Positions 34,746-42,163 of a stretch of 54,250 nt of DNA are shown here, piece after piece. The stretch spans positions 1-54,250 of IMG/VR virus record IMGVR_UViG_3300049217_000080. One strand, given 5' to 3'. A program made the translations under genes and the position numbers. The DNA is from a virus. How positions within the stretch are numbered: position 1 is the first letter of the stretch; each line of letters opens with the position of its first letter. Under the pieces are notes generated by a model. That model was not told the origin of the DNA. It made no database searches and saw nothing but the letters and a program-made list of their open reading frames with translations.

Positions 34746-35741
34746 TTATAAAATCCTCATCTTTTTTAATCTCTTTTGATCCCAAAGTTCTGCCGTAGGA
34801 TGTTCAGATTTAAACCAATCCCATTTAATTTGTGCGTCCGGGCGCATATAGCCCTTAATTTCAATCCAGAGATCTTGTTCTGGCAAGTATGCATCAGGAC
34901 GATAGGTCTTGCCGTTAGGCATTGTAAATGTTTTTGGTTGCCAATGGAAGTCAGTTTGATTGGCATTAAAATGATCCACAACTTTAGATTCATATCCACC
35001 TTGACAAACGATCTCTTTCCCGCTTTTCCAATGATATTTAATAGTGCTTATATTGGAAGATTTAATTTTTAAAGCTATTTCGGTATTCTGCGATCCATTT
35101 TCAACACCGTACTTGTCTAGCATGGTATTTTTTCTTTTGATATTACCGGCGATTGGATGGTTTTGTCCAGAGATTACAGCATATGGTCGGGCGCACCATT
35201 CACCAAAAAATTCATGTATAAAAGTAGCCATTTTTCTCATACCAAAATAAGTTTCTTCCTTAATAAGAATGCTATTACCGTGAGTCCTAAGTAATTTTTC
35301 TTTTACTTTTTGTACTGACATTGGTTTACTTTGAGGATTTTCTATGGCACTCCTTTTAGGGTGTCTAGATCCTGCTAAAACTCTAGAAGGTTCGCATTTC
35401 CATTTTCCGTATAAATCGTCTATAAAAGTACAAGGTTTGGATATTAGAGAAAATTCTTCATATACTATCGTTATATATTTGGGCAAAAGTTTATCAAAAT
35501 CTTCTTTTGATATTTTTACAGTAACCCTTTTTGCTCTTGCCAAATCTCTTCTTTTGGTGTGCCCACTTCCTTTATTTATCACATTGCTTACAATAGCCCA
35601 CCATTCACCGTGGTCTTTGTCTATAAAAAGAGCCTTGTGATTAGAGTCAATAAAAGTGCTGTGATCCATAGAAACATAACCTCCACGAACCGTATATAAT
35701 TTTTCTTCTATTTTGTTTATTGTTAATCTTTTACTACCCAT
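34746..35741 (-). CDS. PD-(D/E)XK-type putative homing endonuclease with repeat DNA-binding region
   Basis: This 331-residue basic protein has an N-terminal half with three similar units (HGEWWAIVSNVINKGSGH; YGKWKCEPSRVLAGSRHP; FGEWCARPYAVISGQNHP), a repeat found in phage homing proteins. Next comes MLDKYGVENGSQNTEIALK, a NUMOD-like helix. The C-terminus holds a nuclease core: E in GYESK, D in RPDAYLP and ExK in WIEIKGY. It is inserted between two baseplate genes and has its own promoter. It is most likely a mobile endonuclease rather than a virion part. Confidence 0.7.
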   Translation of the reverse strand: MGSKRLTINKIEEKLYTVRGGYVSMDHSTFIDSNHKALFIDKDHGEWWAIVSNVINKGSGHTKRRDLARAKRVTVKISKEDFDKLLPKYITIVYEEFSLISKPCTFIDDLYGKWKCEPSRVLAGSRHPKRSAIENPQSKPMSVQKVKEKLLRTHGNSILIKEETYFGMRKMATFIHEFFGEWCARPYAVISGQNHPIAGNIKRKNTMLDKYGVENGSQNTEIALKIKSSNISTIKYHWKSGKEIVCQGGYESKVVDHFNANQTDFHWQPKTFTMPNGKTYRPDAYLPEQDLWIEIKGYMRPDAQIKWDWFKSEHPTAELWDQKRLKKMRIL

Positions 35742-35751
35742 ATATCTATAT

Positions 35752-35776
35752 TATATCATATTCCTACATTTGTCAA
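35752..35776 (-). promoter_or_regulatory. Promoter candidate for the endonuclease gene
   Basis: On the minus strand TTGACA (35771-35776) is followed by TATGATATAATATAG, which includes the ATGATATA element (35752-35759) and also TATAAT or TAATAT at 15 or 17 bp spacing. The ATG at 35741 is ten bases further on. The 45-bp gap 35742-35786 thus combines both promoter styles of this phage. Confidence 0.55.
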
Positions 35777-35786
35777 GCAAAACCAT

Positions 35787-38477
35787 CTAAGCAGCCAAAC
35801 TAAAACTAACAGGAAATACTCCTGTGGTTCCCGCAACTTGTATTCCCAAGGTGATGCCTAAATAAGGGGGATTGGCTTGCAATTGTAAATTTGTAACTCC
35901 AGAAAATCTTGGATCATTCGTAATTTGTTGATTTATTTGCGCATATAACTGCTGAAGATCAATGTCCGCAATGCTAACTCCAGGAGCCACACCAAGACCG
36001 AATTCGGGGTGGATCAAAAAAGAATTCAAAACGGTTTGGAACAATATATATAACCATTGGATAATATTGGTCATTCCGTATGCTAATTGAAAATTACCAA
36101 ATTGGTCAATCACGATATCGCCCGTCTCTGGATTAATCAACCAATCTACACCGGAAACTTGTGCAAGCGGGTCACCACTATTCTGAACGGTTTCCGGTAA
36201 AATAACATTGACCTGTCCTTCTAACTGGGACGGAGATAGATCACTAGGAATGTAAATCTTTTGCATGGCATTTACAGTTCCAGGAAGATAAGCTTGAATG
36301 TACGCGCTATTAGAAGTGGTAAAATTATCCAAGTTTGGAAGACCGTCTACTGTCAGAAGATAATTCCCGTTTGGTAATGCGACCATATTCGTAATATGTC
36401 TGGATTGTTGAATTTGACCATTGCCAATAAAGGTAATTATTTGATCTAAAAATAAATTTTGATTGCTGGAAACGACGGCCTGTCTACCGATCGCATTAGA
36501 TATCAACGGCAACTGAAAACCCGAGTAATCCAGATATGGCTCTTGCAATTTGTTGAGTGCCGCTATTTCTAGCCACCTATTAGGATCTCCTAAGTATCTG
36601 GCCGCAATTGCCTCAATAGTAGTACTAGAAGGAACAGGTACAATAACCTTAGCAGTAGGTACCGTAAATGGAATGTCCGATAACGTAGCAAGACCTGCGA
36701 CATAATTTAAAGAATCTTCTATGTTATTGTCTGTAACTTGCGTTGTCGCGGTCAATATGTAAATGCTTTGCAAGAACTCGTAGAGCGTGTCTAGAATCAA
36801 AAACTGAGGGATGCTCATCTGCTGAGTCGTAACTGGAGGTGGGGTAAGATTAAATAGTTGGCTATAAAGAAGTGTTCCTGCTCCAAAATAATTTTCTAAC
36901 TGATTGACTAATGCTAGAATAGAAGCGGCGTTATTGTTAAGTTGCTTAACTGTTAGAGTGGTATTTGATAGGATGGTGTTTAGTTTGTTTTGTTGCGCCG
37001 TATTTAAAACCAATTGATTTGTCGGCACTTGGTCTAATAAATCTATGTTTGCGTTTGAATTATTGAAAATTGCGGCAGCAGGATTGGTTTGTTGCGCGTT
37101 TAACGTAGAATTTCCAAGCTGCCCATTGGTGGCGGCGGCTTGAGTTATTCCATTTCTTTGTGTGCTAGCGGCTACGATCGCAGTTACGGCTGCGGCACCG
37201 GCAGAAGTTGTAACATTAGACGCGACAGTAGAAGAATTGGTAAAAACAAATTGTTGAATCGCAGAATTGAAATCTTTTACTACGCTTGCTGGCAAATCGG
37301 ACGCTGCGGTTACGACACCCAGAGCGTCTTTTACGAACAGTGCGGTCTGACTTAGTACGCTAAAGACGCCGTTAACATCTGATGTGACAGCACCAATAAC
37401 TCCGATAGCGGAACTCATTGTAAGTCTTGCTTCGGTGATGGTGTTTAATACACGTTGCAGAATTCCTGGAGTAATGGTGTAGGGCTCGGCCGAAACTTCT
37501 TGAGGAATCTCATTTAAAGAAATCCTTCTCCAGGCCTTAAACTGTAACTGATACTGAATCTCCATCGGTTTTTGCGACGATTGATTCCATGTAAACTGCA
37601 TTGGCGTAACGACGAATGATTGGTTCTGTTTTGGAATATCAAAAACCAAACGCCAACTAGCATTCGCTGGATTCTTTTTTGCTTCAGAGTATTGTTCAAG
37701 AAACTGTTGCAGTGCAAGAGCCTGATAATACCCAGTGCTTGTCGGTCCGGGAAAACCTGAGTCTAGCGGATTAGGTGTTATAGGTTTACTATTAGGACTA
37801 TTCGTTGTAAACGTATTGACAACTGCTTGCGCTTGTAATACCAACCCTTGAACTGCAGAAATTGTTCCACCAAAAACGGACTGAAGAACGTTTGGACTTT
37901 GTGGTGGCTTGGAAACACTTGATCTGGACGGCCACACGCCCATGGTTCCTGACGCGCTGATCATTTTAAATTTAATGCCGTTATGTTCTTCTAGAATTCC
38001 CCTAAGAGTGGCCGAAGTATTTATGGCGTACTGATCTACGATACTAAGTTGTTGCGGCGTAATCTGAAGAGAGAAAATCCAGGAATAGCCAGTAGGGGTG
38101 AAACTTATGGTAGATGTCCCTTGATCATAAGCTTTTACGGTTAAGCTGGAATTAGGTATGACACCGTTAACCACCTTGTTATTTTGAGATGTGTCTATGA
38201 CCAAAAGTCTATACGGAAATAGCTGATTCCACCTTTGGGGGTCTATTTTAAGATAGGGGTAAAAAGCGCTATCTACCGGCGTTGGAGATCCGCCGCCCCA
38301 CGGCAGAGTTGTAGCTCTTGCTGACCCTCCGGATAGTGCGGTATTGGAATTTCCAACAAAAACAAAACCATTTCGCTCTGGAGTTTGGGCAAAACCAGTT
38401 GTTTGGCCTATACTACCCTCGCTGGGTGTTAGGCCTGGTTGTATGCTTGTATTTGGGGAGACGGGAGTTCCGTACAT
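35787..38477 (-). CDS. Fusion baseplate wedge protein: LysM (gp53-like) plus gp25/GPW domain
   Basis: The protein has 896 residues. The N-terminal half contains virion-type sequence with FSLQITPQQL and ITPMQFTWNQSSQ strands. Residues about 360-600 are an Ala/Thr/Gln-rich helical linker. A LysM-like unit lies near 612-655 (TIEAIAARYLGDPNRWLEIAALN), as in T4 gp53. From about 781 a gp25/GPW domain follows (GDIVIDQFGNFQLAYG, then SFLIHPEFGLG), the lysozyme-like wedge protein next to the tube. In T4 these are separate genes. The fusion would tie wedge core parts together. Confidence 0.7.
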   Translation of the reverse strand: MYGTPVSPNTSIQPGLTPSEGSIGQTTGFAQTPERNGFVFVGNSNTALSGGSARATTLPWGGGSPTPVDSAFYPYLKIDPQRWNQLFPYRLLVIDTSQNNKVVNGVIPNSSLTVKAYDQGTSTISFTPTGYSWIFSLQITPQQLSIVDQYAINTSATLRGILEEHNGIKFKMISASGTMGVWPSRSSVSKPPQSPNVLQSVFGGTISAVQGLVLQAQAVVNTFTTNSPNSKPITPNPLDSGFPGPTSTGYYQALALQQFLEQYSEAKKNPANASWRLVFDIPKQNQSFVVTPMQFTWNQSSQKPMEIQYQLQFKAWRRISLNEIPQEVSAEPYTITPGILQRVLNTITEARLTMSSAIGVIGAVTSDVNGVFSVLSQTALFVKDALGVVTAASDLPASVVKDFNSAIQQFVFTNSSTVASNVTTSAGAAAVTAIVAASTQRNGITQAAATNGQLGNSTLNAQQTNPAAAIFNNSNANIDLLDQVPTNQLVLNTAQQNKLNTILSNTTLTVKQLNNNAASILALVNQLENYFGAGTLLYSQLFNLTPPPVTTQQMSIPQFLILDTLYEFLQSIYILTATTQVTDNNIEDSLNYVAGLATLSDIPFTVPTAKVIVPVPSSTTIEAIAARYLGDPNRWLEIAALNKLQEPYLDYSGFQLPLISNAIGRQAVVSSNQNLFLDQIITFIGNGQIQQSRHITNMVALPNGNYLLTVDGLPNLDNFTTSNSAYIQAYLPGTVNAMQKIYIPSDLSPSQLEGQVNVILPETVQNSGDPLAQVSGVDWLINPETGDIVIDQFGNFQLAYGMTNIIQWLYILFQTVLNSFLIHPEFGLGVAPGVSIADIDLQQLYAQINQQITNDPRFSGVTNLQLQANPPYLGITLGIQVAGTTGVFPVSFSLAA

Positions 38478-38484
38478 TACGCTC

Positions 38485-38528
38485 TATATCCTTACTTTAA
38501 AGATTGCGATTTTATCCGTATGATATAA
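38485..38528. promoter_or_regulatory. Divergent control region between baseplate fusion gene and lipoprotein island
   Basis: On the + strand TATGATATAA (38519-38528) lies eight bases before the ATG at 38537. On the minus strand GCAATCTTTA (38498-38507) and AGGATATAG (38484-38492) lie upstream of the ATG at 38477. This is the clearest place where the same element appears in both orientations, facing genes on both strands. Confidence 0.55.
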
Positions 38529-38536
38529 AAAGGTAT

Positions 38537-39085
38537 ATGAAGATCAACTTAAAGACCTTACTCCTTGTTTATACTGCACTTTTTTTGTGCCTTAACCTAG
38601 TGCGCTGTGCCAATCTGGGTAAAATTGCCCCAGAGTATAGGGGTGTAGATCCAAAGTTGGAGCACTTTGTTAAGGAATTTAAAGAATTGGCCGAAATGCA
38701 AGGAATTACCTTCAAGCACGGGGTAAGCATGGGCTTTAAGAAATTGGGCGGAACCACGGTAGGACTTACTACTTACGGTAGAAGTTTTAGAGAAATCGAT
38801 ATAGATACCGAATTTTTCAACAATTCTACGGAGATCACAAGAAATACCTTGGTCTGGCACGAACTAGTCCATGCCTATTGTTATAGGGGTCATACGTGGG
38901 GTTATGGTAGGGTATATCCTGAATATTCTGAATGGCACGGAAAAGAACCTAAAGAAGGGCGATATAAGGATGGAAGCCGGTGTCCGCTATCTATCATGTA
39001 TCCTTCGGTATTGGACGATTTTTGCTTATTAATTCATTACGGCGACTACACCACCGAAATGTTTCGAAATTGCCGGCCGTACTAA
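38537..39085 (+). CDS. Putative lipoprotein with HELVH zinc-metallopeptidase motif
   Basis: The protein has 182 residues from the ATG at 38537 (AAAGG site); an upstream TTG at 38504 is rejected. The signal peptide INLKTLLLVYTALFLCLNLVRC ends at Cys24, a relaxed lipobox (LVRC). The exported part has HELVH at 108-112, preceded by hydrophobic NTLVW, with H119 and D160/D161 as possible further ligands. It would act in the periplasm or on a membrane surface. Possible roles are envelope modification, superinfection exclusion or lysis. Its promoter resembles those of late genes. Confidence 0.65.
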   Translation: MKINLKTLLLVYTALFLCLNLVRCANLGKIAPEYRGVDPKLEHFVKEFKELAEMQGITFKHGVSMGFKKLGGTTVGLTTYGRSFREIDIDTEFFNNSTEITRNTLVWHELVHAYCYRGHTWGYGRVYPEYSEWHGKEPKEGRYKDGSRCPLSIMYPSVLDDFCLLIHYGDYTTEMFRNCRPY

Positions 39086-39086
39086 A

Positions 39087-39443
39087 ATGCTCAATCCCAC
39101 TCAGGTAAAGAATATTAGCTTTATTTATGGAAAGTTCATGGAGAGCGAAGTTAAGGGGTGGGCTGCTCTAGATGACCACCTAGAGGTGTTGGAATGGCTT
39201 GATGACGATCAATTGTATAGGGAAGCCGAAGTTTTATATTCTGTTCATAAAAACAAAAAAATGGGTTGCCCCTACAAACATACCGAAGGTACCATCTGTT
39301 TTGCGATTAATATTCTGGAGGCTGTAGAGGCTATCACGGAACTCTACCAAGAGACGGGGAGCTTGCATCCAAGAAATAGATACGTACTTTCCTACTACAT
39401 AGCTCTGTGCGAAGACGGGCAAATTTGCCAGTTAGAGCCTTAA
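39087..39443 (+). CDS. Hypothetical protein of lipoprotein island
   Basis: This 118-residue acidic helical protein is not recognised. It starts one base after the lipoprotein gene. It has cysteines at GCPYKH and TICFA but no clear metal site. Its stop shares TTAA (39440-39443) with the convergent gene. Confidence 0.65.
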   Translation: MLNPTQVKNISFIYGKFMESEVKGWAALDDHLEVLEWLDDDQLYREAEVLYSVHKNKKMGCPYKHTEGTICFAINILEAVEAITELYQETGSLHPRNRYVLSYYIALCEDGQICQLEP

Positions 39444-39703
39444 TGTAATCTAAGTGGTAATATATGGAGCCTTGCTAAGCACTTTAAGGCCGCAGATTGT
39501 TGCTTAGGATTCCCGTTGTCGATGGTATGTAAAATATTAGACAACAGAATCTCGTAATATTTTTCTGCCTGCGCTATAGAAAATGTGTAATCGCCATTCT
39601 TGGCATAGAAATCATTGCCAATCAAAATAACAAAAGAATTGTGCTCGGCCTTTTTCACTTCTGCTGTAGTAAGAGTTTTGTATGGACCGTTTTCTTTTGG
39701 CAT
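39440..39703 (-). CDS. Hypothetical small protein
   Basis: This 87-residue protein is not recognised. Its middle is helical (FSIAQAEKYYEILLSNILHTI). Its ATG abuts the stop of the membrane-protease gene, so it is coupled to it. Confidence 0.6.
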   Translation of the reverse strand: MPKENGPYKTLTTAEVKKAEHNSFVILIGNDFYAKNGDYTFSIAQAEKYYEILLSNILHTIDNGNPKQQSAALKCLARLHILPLRLH

Positions 39704-40240
39704 TTAAAACCCAACAATCATTTTTATAAGCATTATGGTCATGAAGTCGTAAGTTATGTGGTTCACCATTAATGTTCCCAAACCCTTTCTTTGGGCAAAA
39801 TTTACGGCGAACGGTATATACAAAGATATGAACATTGCTGGAACTACGCCCTGGTATATGTGGCCACTCATGAAGGAAATCATCACTACGAGTGTGGCCA
39901 AAGCATGAATTGGCCATGTCCATTTTTTAGTTCCGAGCATCTTTCTCATCAGCACTAGAGGAGCGATATGTGCCATGTCTTCCCAGCCCACAAACATCGT
40001 AGCTCCCACCGGCAAATTCTTAATGGCATCTAGGTGAGAACCATATCCATGATTGATTAGCACCCTAAGCATGAAATAGCGATAAATGCTAACAACTGTC
40101 ATGAACACAAAGAACTTTCCGAAAGTCTTTTTATCAAAAGCAAGTAAATCCTTGTAATCACTTTTCCAAACAGCCCAGCCCATGGCCGCGCCTAAACACC
40201 AGTAAGGAAACATGTGGAAGGCGAAATCAAAAAAGCTCAT
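39704..40240 (-). CDS. CPBP-like intramembrane protease (CAAX/Abi family)
   Basis: This 178-residue protein has about five membrane helices. The three CPBP signatures appear in order: acidic pair E87-D88 in FVGWEDMAH, F123-x3-H127 in FMSGHIY, and H161-x3-D165 in NHITYDF. The family's first motif is usually EExxxR, and the Arg is not obvious here. CPBP proteins cleave membrane substrates, and in bacteria they serve in bacteriocin immunity or signalling. In a tail operon it could affect the host membrane or exclude other phages. The substrate is unknown. It has its own AATCTTTA motif upstream. Confidence 0.6.
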   Translation of the reverse strand: MSFFDFAFHMFPYWCLGAAMGWAVWKSDYKDLLAFDKKTFGKFFVFMTVVSIYRYFMLRVLINHGYGSHLDAIKNLPVGATMFVGWEDMAHIAPLVLMRKMLGTKKWTWPIHALATLVVMISFMSGHIYQGVVPAMFISLYIPFAVNFAQRKGLGTLMVNHITYDFMTIMLIKMIVGF

Positions 40241-40256
40241 AAGTACCTCTATCTAT

Positions 40257-40264
40257 TAAAGATT
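40257..40264 (-). promoter_or_regulatory. TAAAGATT motif upstream of CPBP gene
   Basis: On the minus strand GAATCTTTA is followed by ATAGATAGAGGTACTT and the ATG at 40240. It lies in the 28-bp gap after the Ala-rich gene. This is one of seven intergenic copies in the window. Confidence 0.4.
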
Positions 40265-40268
40265 CACT

Positions 40269-40544
40269 TTATGAGATAGTTCCGGTAGTATCTACAGTTC
40301 CAGTAGCAGAACCTGTGACGGCACCATCTGGTGCTTCCAATCCAGAAGCTGGGACGGCTACGCTTTGACCAGTATTTACCTGCGTATTGGCAACAAGGAA
40401 CGGTATGAGGGCGTTCGCAATTCCAGCGGAAAGTGCGGGAACATAATTGGGAACCCCTATAGGTCCACCATATTGTGCTTCTAGTGCCGAGGTGATGGCT
40501 GAAGTTAATGCTGAAGCTAACTCTGATTCTTGTCCTGTTATCAT
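40269..40544 (-). CDS. Small Ala/Gly-rich virion-type protein
   Basis: This 91-residue protein has an N-terminal amphipathic helix (SELASALTSAITSALEAQYG) and a Gly/Thr/Val tail. It has no cysteine or active-site motif. Placed downstream of the spike gene (with an endonuclease between), it is probably a small baseplate or spike-associated part. Its start overlaps the GIY-YIG stop by 4 bp. Confidence 0.5.
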   Translation of the reverse strand: MITGQESELASALTSAITSALEAQYGGPIGVPNYVPALSAGIANALIPFLVANTQVNTGQSVAVPASGLEAPDGAVTGSATGTVDTTGTIS

Positions 40545-41272
40545 ATTTTGTTTCCTTTTGCGTCATGGTCTCTAAAACCAACAATCATTCCTCTGGCATA
40601 TCTAATCTTCATGCTTTCAGATTGAGTCCTTCTAGGTATGTCGTACCTTCTTAGCCAAGCCTTAATAGCCTGACTACTGCAATTCTTGAGTTTAGCTATC
40701 TGCGTACAGGTCAATAATTGATTACGATAAAGTTCAATCAATTCTTCTTTACTTATAATTTGGCGACTAGGTATGCAAATGAACGAACCGTCCGGCCTAC
40801 AATTTTCAGCATTTTTGGTTTTAAGATCATTTTTTCTTAAGAAAGTTCCCATTATATCTTTTGGGCAATTGAACGCTTCTCCTATTTGTTTTAATGTCCA
40901 TCCCTGTTTTATCATTTTCTTTATTTTTCTCAAGTTGTATTTATATTTAGTGTCGCGTTTAAGTTTTCCTCTAGCGTAATACCCTCCCTTCTCCGTATTA
41001 AGCGGTGGTCTTAGTCTTTCTATCCAATAAATTTCTCTGGGATTCAAACTTCTCTTTCTTCCAACATACTCTAAAACTAAAAATATAGGTTTCAAATTCA
41101 AACTACGCAGTTCTCTTATCCAAACATAAATTTTACGTTTTGAGTCCCTCGTATCTCTGTTGTTTTGGATGTAATTCCCGATTCTTCTTTTAAAGTCATC
41201 GGTTTGACCAACATACATAAGTTGACCGGTTGTGGGGTGGATGATCATGTAGATAAGAGGTTCTTTTTTCAT
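40541..41272 (-). CDS. GIY-YIG homing endonuclease with C-terminal HTH
   Basis: The protein has 243 residues. The N-terminus has a classic GIY-YIG core, YMIIHPTTGQLMYVGQTDDFKRRI, with a catalytic Arg in KRRI and Glu in PREIYWIERL. The C-terminal half has two HTH-like segments (WTLKQIGEAFNCP; LTCTQIAKLKNCSSQAIKAWLRR) for DNA recognition. It is inserted between spike and Ala-rich genes and overlaps the latter by 4 bp. Confidence 0.85.
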   Translation of the reverse strand: MKKEPLIYMIIHPTTGQLMYVGQTDDFKRRIGNYIQNNRDTRDSKRKIYVWIRELRSLNLKPIFLVLEYVGRKRSLNPREIYWIERLRPPLNTEKGGYYARGKLKRDTKYKYNLRKIKKMIKQGWTLKQIGEAFNCPKDIMGTFLRKNDLKTKNAENCRPDGSFICIPSRQIISKEELIELYRNQLLTCTQIAKLKNCSSQAIKAWLRRYDIPRRTQSESMKIRYARGMIVGFRDHDAKGNKI

Positions 41273-41275
41273 GAA

Positions 41276-42163
41276 TTATTCAGTATATACGTGAGTACTC
41301 AGGCTAGAATCCATCACTTCATTTGGCACCGATGTTGGAAAACCGAGGTCACCTGTATGCGTGTGATTATTATAAATTTCCGCAAAATCATTTCCCTTAA
41401 TCACTGCTTGCACCGCGTCCACACCCAGTTTAATCGTACTTCCATCTATAGTAGTAGTTCCTTGTGCGATAATATTAGCAGGACCTGTACATGTAATATT
41501 TATGGTTCCACTTTTCTCTAACTGCATGGTTACGCCAGCATTTTGCACTGAAAAACTACCATCGGTTGCGATAGCAACAGTCGTAGGGCCTTGTCCGGGA
41601 CTAACTAGGTCACCGTTATTATCCGTGGCTCCATTGAAAGTAAGGGAAGTGGATCCATCGGGATTAATTGCAACGGCAACACCATTGTATTCGCCGTAGA
41701 GTTGGGGGGCAGTACTAGCTAAATCCGTCTGTCTGTCCGGATGAGTTAAGCCTCCTACAATGATTGCCTTTTCTCTAAATCCATCAAGACACAAAAGTGT
41801 TACGATTGCACCATTTTGATTGGTAGTATTTACAGCACCTTGCGTATTATCGTTTTGGGTTTGAATACGAAGATTCTTTTCAAAATAGTCAGCTACAGAA
41901 CCCATTCCTTCTGATGCCAAACAGTTTCTATACGTTATATTGGTATAGCTTACGTTTTCATTTTGTTCCAAAACTATTACATCGTACTCCGTAGTAAGTT
42001 TAGAAAAATTGTTAGGATCGTTATAAGCATAAGACTTAACAACAATCCCCATTCTAAATTGGGTATTCTTGTACGCTTTATTAAACGCTCCCATAGCGGC
42101 ATTAACGTCAACGCCTAAAAGTCCATAAGGCAAAACCGTACCGTTAGAAAGGTGATTACTCAT
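41276..42163 (-). CDS. Baseplate central spike protein (gpV/gp45-like)
   Basis: The protein has 295 residues. The N-terminal ~130 residues with FRMGIVVKSYAYNDP and VTLLCLDGFREKAIIVGGL match the OB-fold of puncturing spikes. Residues about 160-250 form repeated strands (TVAIATDGSFSVQNAGV; TINITCTGPANIIAQG), a triple-stranded beta helix. The C-terminal NNHTHTGDLGFPTS contains H267-x-H269, the iron-binding HxH of spike apices. The trimer would tip the tail tube and pierce the outer membrane. Confidence 0.85.
   Translation of the reverse strand: MSNHLSNGTVLPYGLLGVDVNAAMGAFNKAYKNTQFRMGIVVKSYAYNDPNNFSKLTTEYDVIVLEQNENVSYTNITYRNCLASEGMGSVADYFEKNLRIQTQNDNTQGAVNTTNQNGAIVTLLCLDGFREKAIIVGGLTHPDRQTDLASTAPQLYGEYNGVAVAINPDGSTSLTFNGATDNNGDLVSPGQGPTTVAIATDGSFSVQNAGVTMQLEKSGTINITCTGPANIIAQGTTTIDGSTIKLGVDAVQAVIKGNDFAEIYNNHTHTGDLGFPTSVPNEVMDSSLSTHVYTE

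Noticed and set aside
38504-38536. TTG-initiated N-terminal extension of the lipoprotein
   Set aside because: It would cover the promoter element and destroy the signal peptide; the ATG at 38537 has a ribosome site and gives a proper lipoprotein leader.
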